Source of the DNA: Psococerastis gibbosa
Taxonomy: Eukaryota; Arthropoda; Insecta; Psocodea; Psocidae
Reading direction: 5' to 3'
Assembly (NCBI GenBank): GCA_963971405.1
Contig: OZ020488.1
Location: forward strand, 28,539,089 to 28,603,088
Length of the DNA stretch: 64,000 nt
Positions within the stretch are counted from its first letter, which is position 1. Each line of letters opens with the position of its first letter. The notes beneath the pieces were generated by a model that worked only from the letters and a program-made list of their open reading frames with translations, was not told the DNA's origin and made no database searches. Shown here in pieces: positions 47,266 to 58,620 of this stretch. Made by a program: the position numbers and the translations under genes.

Positions 47266-47699
47266 TTACGCTTGCAGTCATACGCCAAGTTTTGGAACAT
47301 TATCCAACATAAACAAACATTTTGTTTAGAACAGAGTGCAGCATCTTTCGGATTCCAGAAGATACAATATTAACTTTTTAGCTACCCTTAGACGCAGTTT
47401 GTGAAGTGTTCATTGAGAACTTAGTGCATTCTGAAAGATCTTTGAGACTTCTACGATGATTTCTAGAGAAGCTTCGTCAAGACCATGTTCATGTCTCGAA
47501 CAGTGAGCTCTCGGTATTATTGAGTGGCCCTTTGTTGGAGTATGCAGGTATAGCGGCACTGACCTTTTCATTGAGGTAAACTGACCTCCGCCCATAATCT
47601 ATAGTGAAAGGAGATGATCTCCATAATTCATAAAATGGAAGAAGCAGAACAAAGCAACTGGGTCAGATTGGAGTTGAACGACCTGGAGAGGGCGTGCAG

Positions 47700-48600
47700 C
47701 ATGGGTCTCGTAACACTTACGCCTCCCATCTCTCATCTGTACAGTTACCTCTCCTCCTACGCCTTCACCATCTTCAGGGGTGGTGCGCACAGCCGCCATT
47801 TCTCATCTGTATAGTTAATTCTTTCTCCCCGTACGTCTTGACCATCTTCAGGGTTGGCACTCACAGCCATAACCTCTCATCCTTATAGTTACTTCGCCCC
47901 CCTACGTCTTTACCATCCTCATTCCTCAGGGTTGGCGCGCACATCCGCCATTTCTCATCTGTATAGTTACTTCTCAGCTCGTACGCCTTCCCCATCTTCA
48001 CGGTTAGCGCTCACAGCCTGCACAGCCATAATTTGTCATCTTTATAGTTACTTCGCCCCCCTACCTCTTCACCATCTTCATTCCTCAGGGTTGGCTCTCA
48101 TCTGTACAGTTACCTCTCCACCTGCGCCTTCACCCTCTTCAGGGTTGGCACCCACAGCCATAATCTCTCATCTTTATAGTTACTTCGCCCCCCTACGTCT
48201 TTACGATCCTCATTCCTCAGGGTTGGTGCGCATAGCCGCCATTTCTCACCTGTATAGTTACTTCTCATCTTCAGGGTTGTTGCTCACAGCCTGCACAGCC
48301 ATAATCTGTCACCATTATAGTTACATCGCCATCTACGTCTTTACCATCCTCAGGGGTGGCGCACACATCCTCAATCTCTCGTTACTTTTTCTCTTACGGC
48401 ATCTCCATCTCCAGGGGTGGCTCCCACAGCCTCCTATGTCTCATCTGCACAGTTACCTGTCCTCATATGACTTCACCATCCTCTGAAGTGGCGCTCACAG
48501 CCACAATCTCTCACCTCTGTGGTTACTTTACATCCCCCCCCCCCTACGACTATGCACCATCTCCAGGGGTGGCGCACACAACTTCCTTCTTTGCAATGTC
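47700..48600 (+). repeat. Minisatellite of about 12 units, 60-80 bp each
   Basis: The phrase CTCATCTGTATAGTTAC (or TCATCTTTATAGTTAC) recurs about every 60-80 bases from 47731 to about 48510, alternating with TACGTCTTTACCATC and CAGGGTTGGCGC-type phrases. Units vary in length, partly by loss of a CATTCCTCA block. A frame from 47854 to 48486 (210 codons) stays open across many units, but its repeats (SHLYSYF and similar) follow the DNA period and resemble no protein that I know, so I treat it as an open repeat, not a gene. Confidence 0.8.
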
Positions 48601-48779
48601 CCTTTTCCTAGGGGGCCCATCCTCTTAGGGCGTTTGGCCCTTTTCAATAAATCTTTTAACAGTAGCTGGGGTTTGACATCGTAAGCTAACATGTGTTCGA
48701 AAAAAGAAAGCTCGTGCCGTTGACAGTTCGGAATTAGAACAAAATAAACCAAAATTTAAGAAACATATTAATATTAGTA

Positions 48780-49282
48780 GTTTTGGATGGGTAATGACAA
48801 GTAATATATAGGGTAGGCTTCATGTATGCAATTACTAAGATATTTAAATAAAATGTGATTGAATTTATGGAAAACACTATAACAGGATGGAACATTCACA
48901 AACAAGTTCAAGCATTATTAACTAATTGTATTTTTTTTATATTGTTTCTATTACTAAGCCAACCTAGCGGAGTTAGGGCTATAAAGCCCTCTCTTACACT
49001 CAACTAGGAAGGCCCGGGACCGCCTGCTTTACATGCCCTCCGAAGCATGGCCAGAAAATGTAGCCAGTGTGGGACTCGAACTAACAACCTTTCGGGTGAA
49101 AGTCAGAGTCCGTACCACTACGCTACATGTCTTGTTTTGGGGGGTAATGACAAGTAATATAGGGTAGGCTTCATGTAGGCAATTACTAAGATATTTAAAT
49201 AAAATGTGGCAATTTTATGAAAAACACTATAACAGCGGATGGAACATTCACAAACAAGTTCAAGCATTATTAACTAATTGTA
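48780..49282 (-). mobile_element. SINE family A flanked by 150-bp direct repeats
   Basis: An antisense full-length family A SINE (about 48932-49133, ending with a reverse B box and ACATGTC) lies between two copies of the same flank: 48780-48931 and 49134-49282. Both flanks begin TTTTGG, contain GGGTAATGACAAGTAATAT and end TTATTAACTAATTGTATT, with a few per cent differences. The repeats abut the SINE directly. Confidence 0.85.
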
Positions 49283-49593
49283 TTGTATATATACTCGAAG
49301 TTTTTGCACATTTGGCAGTGCGAATTTTTATGCAAACAAGCAGTTGATCTCTATGGTCCCTGCTAATAGAACATTAGGCGCTCGCGGTATATGCATTATA
49401 TGTTTAGTAGATGTCATGTTGTTGTTTTTTATTTGGTTCATAAAACTTCTACTTCCTCTTCCCTCGTGCATAATACATTTTCAAGTACTCTTAGTTACGC
49501 TTCTGCGCCGTATTATTTTCAAGCACCGCTTTCGCTTCGGATTAGTAAGTATTAACTCACACAATATCTATGTAGTATCATAATTATACAAAC

Positions 49594-49831
49594 TATCCGA
49601 CGACTGAAACTTATCATTTAAGTGACGTTTATCTTGTTATTATTATTATTATTATTTTTTCAATATATTGCACCTTGTCCGGGGTTACTGACTGGACAAG
49701 TAAAAATTGGAGTGAAGTGAAATTACTTAATCGGCTCACATAGGCTAACTACGGCAACCGATTCAATAATAACAACAAAAATAATAACAAGATAAGCGTC
49801 ACTTAAATACTAAGCATGAGTCGTCGGATCG
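49594..49831. mobile_element. TIR element, about 238 bp
   Basis: Ends ATCCGACGACTGAAACTTA and its inverse, followed by inverted AAGTGACGTTTATCTTGTTA. The arm passes into an ATT-rich run on one side and an AAT/AAC-rich run on the other. Family not assigned. Confidence 0.75.
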
Positions 49832-51079
49832 GGCCTAAAAAGTTTTATGAAACTCTTTTTCGATAGGAGCTTTCGATAGGAACTTTAAACAAGCAGCGCC
49901 AGTAGGAAAATGATGTAATTATAATGCAATACCAATGGCCCTACGCCCTACACAGTTCTTATTGGGCGATAATCATAATGCAATATAATTAATTGAAATG
50001 TGAGGATACGCTGTAGTACTGAACGTTAGGCATATAATAAAAAAATTGTCATTAAATTTGAACTTACTCGTCTATATAGCACAAGTTGTTACTGTTTCTT
50101 ACATCTTAAGTGTTGCCTGTACTGTAGGCCTATATTAGCCTATTGCTGATTTTTTAATTTTGTCCGATTTATTCTCATCAGAAGTTTCATTGTTCAAATT
50201 TGAATTCTACTTTTATGGTGTTAATAATAGTGTAATAAGTATCTACTGTCTGTATCTCGATAGGTGTTCCAGTTACTGGTGATAAATAGGTGATTGTCCT
50301 CTTGATTCTTTGGAGCATGACAAAGTAAAACGCGGCATTGGTCCAGAGGTCGACCATTCTCCAGGTTCGATAACCTGTTGGCTTAGTTTGGCCTTTGGGA
50401 CCCACCATAGGCTAATCAGTTTTTCAATTCTTCCAATTCTATTATAAGTCTGAATAGCTTCGCAATCATAGCACAATACAGGCACAGAAAAAAAAAATGT
50501 TACCTATACTTTTATATTTTTAACTGTATCCCAGTCGTAAATTTGGAGAGAACTGGAGTATGAATTGGAAGGTCGCGTTTCGAAACTTGAAAAACCCCGT
50601 TACAGGGCATGTTGCTGACCAAAAAAACTCAAATAGAACAGTGGACTTGAGTGCAGTGGTCAAATCTTCAGAATTCAGCCATTGACTTACCAAAGCGTTT
50701 TTAATATTCCATATATTCCCTCCCATTTGAAGATTTTTTTGTGGGAGAGAAGATATTAAGTACCCTGATAAAGTTAACTAACCATAGGATAAAATATTTC
50801 ACATTTGGCACTACTTCCACTGTATACAAATTGTATTTCTTTCGGAATCTATGGTGCTAAGACGAAAACGGCAACCAGCTTAACTGTTATTGGGCTGGTT
50901 TTGCAGCTACCTACTTGTCTACTCAACTGCTATACTTCGACTCAATAATGGCAAGAAGTTACAGCCGCAAGATCAGGGAGAGGCGATTAGTGGGCGACGA
51001 TACCTGTCCAATCGAGGGTCAAGCAGTTACAAGTTCTTCTAAACCCCGGCCCGGGACGAACGGGTACCTGAGGGTTTAA
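49832..51079. other. Intergenic stretch, nothing recognised
   Basis: AT-rich, with a short B-box-like GGTTCGATAACC at about 50365 that lacks a correctly spaced A box. No gene or complete repeat seen. Confidence 0.4.
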
Positions 51080-51461
51080 CAGTGTACAGCCCGTAGGAAA
51101 TTGGCAGCCCGAAATTTAATACTTTTTATTTAATTAACTAAGCATGTTATTAAAGATTTGGCTCATTCAAGTTGTAGAAGACTACTTCATGCATAATATA
51201 TAATATTATTATTAATTTACGAAATTGTAGTTTTTCTTTAAACATGATAATATTTTAAAAACAATAACTTTTCACGTACCTGTATAATCGATTTTATAAA
51301 AAAAAAACTACAATTTCAAAAACAAATTATATGATGCATGAAGTAGTCTTCTACAACTTTAATGAGCCAAATCTATAAAAACTTGCTTAGTTAGCCTAAT
51401 TAAAAAAAAAAATAAAAAGTATCAAATTTCGGGCTGCCAATTTCCTACGGGCTGTATACTC
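51080..51461. mobile_element. Near-complete hairpin MITE, about 380 bp
   Basis: Arms of about 170-180 bases: TACAGCCCGTAGGAAATTGG and onwards, mirrored to the right end through the CTTCATGCAT region. Only a short AT-rich loop separates the arms. Target duplication not resolved. Confidence 0.85.
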
Positions 51462-52164
51462 TTAATGTTGGACTCGGGCGCGCCATGTTCATAGGCCTAC
51501 TTATATTTTGTAAAGATATTTATTTAGGATAGCTATTGCAGGAGTAAAGCATAGCTTTAAAGAAAGAAAAAAAAGATTATCTGTATTTTCCACATGGACG
51601 AAGTTTGGACTTTTCGCCCCACTCTTGCAAGCCTTAATTAATTTCATTTCTATGCGAGCAATAGAAACGGATTTGAGAAAACTGACCATTGATGCAGTAT
51701 TAAATTAGGCCTAAAAAGCATTGTGGGTACAGGGCCGGCTGGGCAACTGTGTGTATAGTGTTTAAAGCCGAAGGAATGATTTACATTTTCAACATGAAGC
51801 AAATCTTCGCAAGACAAGAACTCTTATTTTTTACCTTGTGCGAATCGCTAAGGACAGGTACCTAGATACCGTATTAACTTCTTCAACAGTAATAATTTTT
51901 CTAAAATAAACTAAAATAATCATAAATTCCTAAAATAACGATATGTACTGTGTATTTATGTCGTTATGCGGAGCCTATGTCAAATGTGCTGTTGGCACCT
52001 CTTCAGATTGTAGTTTAACCCCCTCGTTTATGGAATTCCCAAACTATGTACAGTAAATGTTGATAACGTCTGAGGACGTCTGAGGCTGAGGATATAGATT
52101 TAGAAGTATATAGAACATCCTGGTAGAAAAACCTGAGGTATTGTTTTGGCAAGAGCACGACTTC

Positions 52165-52255
52165 CCTTTTCAGAGCAGCAGCCTTCAACGTACTAATCGG
52201 CCTGATGATCGCCAATCTTCGATAGAAGAGGTATTTAAAGAAGAAAAATTTAATA
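52165..52255 (+). repeat. Second copy of the 3176-3265 dispersed repeat
   Basis: Shares CAGAGCAGCAG at the start, then GCCAATCTTCGATAGAAGAG, then a TTTAAAG and A-rich end with the MSH4 intron 3 copy. Confidence 0.6.
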
Positions 52256-52578
52256 ACCAGTGGCCCATTGTTGCAGTTCGCCCTATGTATAACTACTGGC
52301 CATTGAAATGCGTGGAACAGTAGCCAATCTTATCGTAATTATATCAGCCGCAAAGAAATGGGTTACTTGTTTCCGGGTCCGTTGAACCTAATCATGCCTG
52401 GAGCTCAAGGTCAGAACCTCATTTTCGCAACTTTGGCAACTTTTCTGCAATTCGTTGAGAGTTCCTTGTAGCCTGACACAGTGGCGAAATGGATTTCATG
52501 GGACCCATTAATAAATAATTTTGTGGGGGTGCCGTTGACAACCATTTACACACGTTGGCAAATGCAGGGTGGTAATGA

Positions 52579-52800
52579 ACTCTAATAGCTCAGTTGCTAG
52601 AGAGCTCGACTATGGAACGGGAGTTTAGGTTCGAGACTGGATTTAAAAAAGAAACATTTGCCACTAGGTCTGGGTTCACCCAACCCCAATGGGTATCTTA
52701 CTTTCATCAGTAGGGGAAAAACGCGGCTGCTGGTCATGATGCTGACCAAGACATCCATATGTAACAGAGGTCCTCAGGCCAATGGTTGTCGTTCAAGGAA
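52579..52800 (+). mobile_element. tRNA-derived SINE or tRNA relic
   Basis: An exact A box (TAGCTCAGTTG from 52586) and a near-exact B box (GGTTCGAGACT from 52628) are 42 bases apart, close to tRNA spacing. The anticodon and acceptor stems do not pair well. The head is followed by a non-tRNA body, so a SINE is more likely than a working tRNA gene. Its family differs from A and B. Confidence 0.5.
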
Positions 52801-54739
52801 TTTTTAAGGCAAGGGGGTAGCGGGAAATAACAGAATGGAACACTTCCACAAATCAGGATGGACTAAGTATTTAATATACAGTAGCCAATAGGTTAGGCTA
52901 CAGTATATTTAGTATGCATATAATGGATCTTAGTACCATTAAGTATACGGTGGTGGGGGAAAGCTGCGCAGTGCCCTCACTTTTGACTACAGCTAATGCC
53001 ACCACTGAAGATGCATGCCGCAGTTGTAGCAGAAACGCCTGGATTGTTTAGTTCCCTTCGACTACAGCCCATCAGCCCTGATCCATGTCTTTCTCATGAC
53101 TCCAGCTATGATAAATATTATGAAATTATTTATACCTCATGGGCTCAAAAGAAGACAAAACCAAATACCTCAACCGAATCACAGATCAGAGAGATTATCA
53201 TGGCCAACGGCACTTGGGTCATTTAACATTGCCAATGGTGACTTAGCAAAGTCCTCATTGCGCCTAAGTCAGGCGGAATCATGTCTGCCAGACAGAAGAA
53301 CTTCAGTCTATATGCAACACTTCAGCGAGGATGAAGGCGACCCCTGATGTCGGTGAGTTCATGGACTAAATTATTTTGCTGCTATACAGTATGGCTATGA
53401 GCTGATGACTTCACGTTTTCGAACAGAAATGCGTGTATGTAAGCTCAATGTAGTCCCCCTCCCCCTCCAGAAAGATCCAGCATAATTGTACAGTAGGTAG
53501 ACTACCGGTACCCCAGACAAGAGTGAACTAGATCCTGATACTACTTCCAGATGGTTCACGATGGTAAACTGTACTAGTCGGCTAAGTCCGAGGGCGACGC
53601 CATATTTCGGGTTGGGGTGTGGGGGGGGGGGAGCAGAGATTTAGCAGTTAAGCCAATATATGCTATTGTTTATCCATTGTGGCTATATTATATGAACTTT
53701 AGGAATGCGCACCAAAATAGGGTATGTTCGTTCTTCGCACCAATAAAGAAAGGAATACTCGTTAAAGAGTGAAAACTATTACTAGTAAAATTATAATCTT
53801 TACACTTTACAACCCATAACTGAGGACGCCCAAGGCTGAAGTTGCATGTTGCAATGTATTAATTCCAATGTTAAATTAGGTTGACATTATATTGTGGAGT
53901 CTTCATTCTACGAAAACGTTACAAATAGGCAATAGCCTAAAATATTAATCTAAATTCGTCACAACGGAAGTCCCATTCCCACAGTTTTATGGCTCACAAC
54001 TCGGCTTATGAACAGTTCTCATAGTTTTATGAGTCTGTCAACCTTTGCTCCAGTTTGCTAGGTTGCAGCACGCGAACCTGCGATACCGACTCCCCCGCGG
54101 ATTGAAAGATAAAACCAGCAATGTTTAAAACCGGATGCAGACCCTACGAATGCTCCTTTAAAAATATTCCAAAATTTTGCCAGTTAAGTAGGTAATAGTA
54201 AAGGTACCTAGGTACCTAACTAACAGTATACAGATGCCATCGTAATGGAAACAGTTGAAGAAAAACTGTATAAATTGCATTCAGATTCCAGATACCGGTC
54301 TCAAGAAGACACGTTTAGATATTTCATTTTCATATAAAACATCGCAAATTATACAAGAGGGGTCGCATTTATTGAATGCTCTACACCTGGCAACACAGCA
54401 AGCAGATGCGCATGGAAACAAACCCGTGTTTTGTCGTAAGGTCATCGACCTTTTCAGGTACCTACCGCAAACAAGGCTTTTATGTAAAAGACAACAAACA
54501 AGCGAGTGCAGCAGCCCCTACTTCCGCCCAAATGGGTACCCTTTCAGGTATGGGAGGCGCAGGGAGGGGGCAGGGGGCTCCGCTGCGCCAGCCGCCAGCC
54601 TCAATAGCACTCCATCACCGTAGCTACCTTGTTCTGCCGCGAGTACCTATCTCGCTATACCTAGTTTCAAACCACGTTCCTAAGTGTTGTGATCAGTCAT
54701 TTTTTTTAGTTGTTTTAATTATAAAGTGAGCGTGTTCAA
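52801..54739. other. Intergenic stretch with a GC-richer end
   Basis: No gene recognised. Short open frames near 53000-53350 and 54255-54730 carry no family signature. The block at about 54530-54610 is GC-rich. A TCAGTCA initiator-like site at 54693-54699 precedes the possible exon at 54740. Confidence 0.4.
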
Positions 54740-54797
54740 ATGACTATGACGAAGCCAGCTAAAAAGGAAAAGAAGAAAAAAATTCGCCGTCTACACT
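54740..54797 (+). CDS. Possible first coding exon of an unidentified gene
   Basis: ATG at 54740 opens MTMTKPAKKEKKKKIRRLH, a lysine-rich start, and runs into a GTAAGT donor at 54798 in phase 1. It lies just after a GC-rich block and an initiator-like site. No following exon is found before 64000; the DNA beyond is mainly repeats. It could be an alternative first exon of the same gene as 40610-40655, or a chance open stretch. Confidence 0.3.
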
Positions 54798-55295
54798 GTA
54801 AGTTTGCATTTACAATTACGGTAGTATTGTACAGTATTACACTAAGCCTGAGACAGACCTAAATTGCATCAAATGTGCAGTCATACACGATACACTGCGT
54901 TAAACATGTTTTGTCCTTCCTAAATGCTGAAAATTATTTACTACCTATCTATCTCACTATCTGCTGGCTAGTGCCTACCCTCCACGGTTACATGTTATAA
55001 TGTAATAATGCTGGGAAATAATCACTGCGTAACCTGTCACCAAGTAGGTGCTCGTAAGTCGTAACTAAGCCTAACTATACTTCGTAGTTTGATTTTGTTT
55101 TTCATTTCGAAATAAAATAAAATACCTCTACGCTCTAGCTACGTTCTAATTAATAACTCTAAAACGGATTATAGAATAAGCAAACGCTATTGCTGGCATG
55201 GTACTACAGTTAGTTTACCGGTACACCGTCAGTTTTAAATACCGGTACTTCATGTCACATTAAATAAAAAATATAAATTATTTTTTCTCCAATTT

Positions 55296-55297
55296 GA

Positions 55298-55345
<48 letters not shown>

Positions 55346-55512
55346 TCAAGGTTAATCGCATGCAAACAATTTAATGAATGCATACGGTTGACCTCCTCAG
55401 TCGCCTCTGTAGGTTTGTACCTCTGTTGAGTTACGACAAGTCTCCGATCGCATGATGTGTAGAGACTCGCACAAGTACAAGCACATTAGCCTACCACCTT
55501 TCCGCCGAAGCC
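55296..55512 (-). mobile_element. SINE-like family B with an (ATT)n tail
   Basis: An ATT run of about 16 units (to about 55345) is joined to an antisense family B copy (TTAATCGCATGCAAAC, then ACAAGTCTCCGATCGCATG, ending CGCCGAAGCCGA). In element orientation the run is an (AAT)n tail. Confidence 0.75.
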
Positions 55513-55617
55513 GAATATTTCAATTCATATTGAAGAAAATGTTACCCTAGCCAATTGTCAAAGTGCTGGTCAGTATACTGTTCTTACTTCTCATTAAAAA
55601 AACAACAATTTATTTGG

Positions 55618-55680
55618 GTGTAAGAAAGCCCGACTCTGCTAGGTTGGCTTATTAATAGAACAAAAAGGTCAATATTTTAA
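55618..55680 (+). mobile_element. SINE family A, 3' fragment
   Basis: Contains GACTCTGCTAGGTTGGCTT, AATAGAACAAAAAGG and an AT-rich tail only. Confidence 0.65.
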
Positions 55681-55860
55681 TTTATTAGAGCCAGAGGCAG
55701 GGACGGATCCAGTCCATGGGGGGGGGGGGGGTTGAAGTTAGAAAATCATAATGAAACTTGATGGCGATCGTGAAAAAAAAAACTGATATTAGTTTACTAT
55801 CATGTTTTTAGGCACGGTTGGTACCAATAAATTGTTTTGTAGGTGTCAATAAGAGGAAAC

Positions 55861-56490
55861 GGACCCCCACATTTTCTTCTTTTTTGGCACAAAGTCAAAT
55901 TTCTTATGACATTTTAATCGCAGAGTCATAAATAAAATAAGGATATAAAATTATAAAGACTTGAATCACGGTCGGAGTTACGTGATGATGCAGTAGAATC
56001 CGGGATGATAGGCCGTGGTCGTTCTGAAAGCGTACTTCCAAGCGTTTAGTAAGCATCATCTGTGGTCGAAGTCTTCAATGGAACTGCGTAGACTTGTGAG
56101 ATTATATCCACTGAAGATGTTGACGAAACGTTAGGAAGTACGCTTTCAGAACGACCACGGCTTTTATCATCCCGAATTCCACTGCTTCATTAAGATAAAG
56201 ATACTATCAGACAAAGCAGAAGAAATGTTCCTCTTCATTTTGATACACAGTATAATGTGACCGCGACTAAGACCAATTAGCCACAGTTTTGGAACTCTTT
56301 CTACCTGGCATCTTCAGTGACCGTTATTTTAACAAATTAAGTTCCATAACACATTGTATTGCAGTATTATATGGAGTATATAACACTGACTTTTTTTAAA
56401 AATTAACTTCGGTTGAAGAGGCAACCACCACGTTCCATAACTACTATCGATTAAATTTTACTTTGCGCCAAAATAGAAAATGGAGGGCTC
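55861..56490. mobile_element. TIR DNA element family D with a nested element
   Basis: Outer ends GGACCCCCACATTTTC and GCACAAAGTCAAATTTC on the left, mirrored at the right by ACTTTGCGCC and GAAAATGGAGGGCTC. A second element, 55991-56184, sits inside with its own inverted ends (CAGTAGAATCCGGGATGATA and the inverse) and long arms around GAAAGCGTACTTCC. No transposase seen. Confidence 0.65.
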
Positions 56491-56571
56491 ATTGGCTCAT
56501 TAAGCGACACTAGAGATTATTTTAGTGCGTCTCATTGCGACTATCTACAGTATATTCTCATCTAGTACGTT

Positions 56572-56766
56572 TTTTTTTTTTTTTTTTAAAGGTTAATCGC
56601 ATACAAACGATTTAATGAATGTAACATACGATTGACCTCTTTAGACGCCTCTGCAGGTTAGTACCCGTGTTGACTGTTGAGTTACGACACGTCTCCGATC
56701 GCATGGTGTATGTGGAGAAACGTGCAGGTAAAAGCACGCTAACACCTTGCCACCAAAGCCGATTAA
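56572..56766 (-). mobile_element. SINE-like family B
   Basis: T-run, then GGTTAATCGCATACAAACGA, GACACGTCTCCGATCGCATG, ending CCACCAAAGCCGATT. Antisense and almost full length, with a small internal duplication around GTTGACTGTTGA. Confidence 0.8.
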
Positions 56767-57124
56767 ATGTGTCTTTACGACACATCTAGCTTTTTCGGAG
56801 GGTGGTGAGCCATACCTGGTTTGCCTCGTGCGCGAGTGGCTTTGTTTTGGTGGCAACAATAGCACCTAGAAAGTCGGAAGTGGTATCGTGTACGATGTAC
56901 AGTAGTAAATCATGGGGCGGAAGCTGGCGCTTGACAGTTCGACCACAAGCCTGCACAAAACCATGAGTCAACATAGCAGCCAAGCATGCATCGCTGCATA
57001 TTATATTATGCTGCTAATGGACCTAATCAAGGCCGCATAGTGCAATTCCAAAACAAGACTAGACGAGCAAAAACGTACTCCTTTTGTTGCGATTGACTTA
57101 ATTTTGTCATAGAAAATGAACCCC

Positions 57125-57570
57125 AAATCGAAGGACTAAGAAAACGAATGTTGAAGTCTCTGGTTTGGAACATTGCGCTGTACGGATGTGAAACATGGTG
57201 TAAAAGAGAGAAACACCTCAAAAAAACTCGACGCATTTGAGATGTGGTGCTATATCGTCGCATGCTACGAATACCTTGGCATACCCATGCCACCACTGAG
57301 GAGGTTCTAACCAAAATGAGCGAGAACAAAACTCTGGTTGCATCCATATTTACAAAGAAGAGCTTGCTGGATCGGACATTTGTTATACGACACGAGGACT
57401 TCGTCAACTGCATCATAGAAGGAAGGGACCATAAAAGGGGTCACCCGACCTGGCGCCCGAGATAAGGACATCTGCAGCAACGCCAGCAGGTGATGGAGGA
57501 TGTATGGGCGAATAGATACGTGGAGCTGATGAGCCAGGATCAAGGGGGGTGGAGATATCAATGCCACATC
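57125..57570 (+). mobile_element. LINE reverse-transcriptase C-terminal relic (RTE-like)
   Basis: Encodes YGCETWCKREKHLKK, then FEMWCY and RRMLRIPWH in shifted frames, then TTEEVLTKM, RHEDFVNCIIEGRDHKRG and a final SQDQGGWR. This order (YGCETW, WCWRRMLRI, VLR, GRRGRPR, DR-GWR) is the familiar C-terminal end of RTE-type endonuclease/reverse-transcriptase proteins. At least two frameshifts and a stop break it and the 5' part is missing. Its 3' side abuts a hAT-type end (CAGGGACGGATCC at 57573). Confidence 0.75.
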
Positions 57571-58620
57571 AGGGACGGATCCTTGGGGGGCGGTGCCACC
57601 AGACCCCGCCACCAGAAAATATGGAATTTTTAGAAGCAAATAGGTAACCAGCAGGTAAGATTCCATTCATATCAGTTGGTTTTAGGGTGATGAAAACAGA
57701 AGGGTCCTTGTCTGAGCCAAATGGTTACATTGGTTTGATTTTAGTTTTGCGTTGCAAGGATTACGGACAACGGATCGATGTATTGTGCTAGTGCTACTCT
57801 ACTGTATCAAATCAATTCAATTTATTATTTTTTATTCAATATCGAATTTATTAATTTGTTATCGATCTTCGAATAAAGCAGTTAGATTTTATAAATAAAT
57901 AAAAATCGCTTTTTTCTTAAAATTTTACAATTTTATTTCATTAAAATATCCCTTTTATTCCAAGCACAGCCACAGGCAGTCAATTTCAACTCACTTTGAA
58001 TTTCCGACGATAACAAATCGAATTCGATAGATTGTGATTAGCCCAGCCCTTCCATAGTATTGTATTACAATGAACGTTTATTGTAATATTCAAAATAAAA
58101 AATGAAATACAAATAGGTGAGAGCGAGATTTGAACCCGTGATCTTTTCTTTTATGTGTTACCGCAATTACAGTAAATGTTTCAAATACTACTAACGTTAC
58201 CTAAATTTTGTTAAGTTTCCTGCCTCAGTTTACTGTACTATATGGATTGTGGAAGTCTATAAACATAAAAAAGCGTGATTCTTCAAAGGTTAAAAGTGCT
58301 AAGCCATGAATAATCAATGTGAATAAATTGATTACCGTATTTCCATCAAGGTAAAAATACAAGGTGTAATCATTCGGAAAGACCCCATCAGTTTACCATC
58401 GAGACTCAACTGACATAGTGCACGGTAACTGTATTTCGCATACATAATGTGTTATGGTGCTGCTGTAAAAGTGTAAATAATTATTGCAGTACGGTATGGG
58501 TAAGTGCTCCAACCTAAAATTGATCGTTTCATGCATCCTCATTCCATTATCCAATCATGTCACAATTATTTTAACATTATTTCATATCACAGCCTGGCCG
58601 GGCGTAAATTACAATTCAGT
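57571..58620. other. Intergenic stretch, nothing firm
   Basis: Begins with a hAT-like end, then AT-rich DNA. A reverse B-box-like phrase (GATTTGAACCC at about 58129) hints at another decayed tRNA-derived repeat. No gene seen. Confidence 0.35.

Noticed and set aside
50365-50376. B-box-like GGTTCGATAACC as a SINE
   Set aside because: The nearest A-box-like sequence is only about 25 bases upstream, too close for a tRNA-type promoter.
52579-52651. Functional tRNA gene
   Set aside because: A and B boxes are good, but anticodon and acceptor stems do not pair and a SINE-like body follows.
53000-53045. Second hammerhead-like motif (CTGAAGATGC ... GCAGAAACG)
   Set aside because: Stem II could have at most three pairs with a large loop, and stems I and III are not evident.
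54255-54729. Overlapping + strand open frames in the GC-rich block
   Set aside because: No family match, and GC-rich DNA lowers stop frequency; only the short exon at 54740 has a splice donor worth noting.
56100-56130. Hammerhead-ribozyme-like CTGAAGA ... CGAAACG
   Set aside because: The bases between the two core motifs do not pair to make stem II, and no cleavage-site helix could be drawn.
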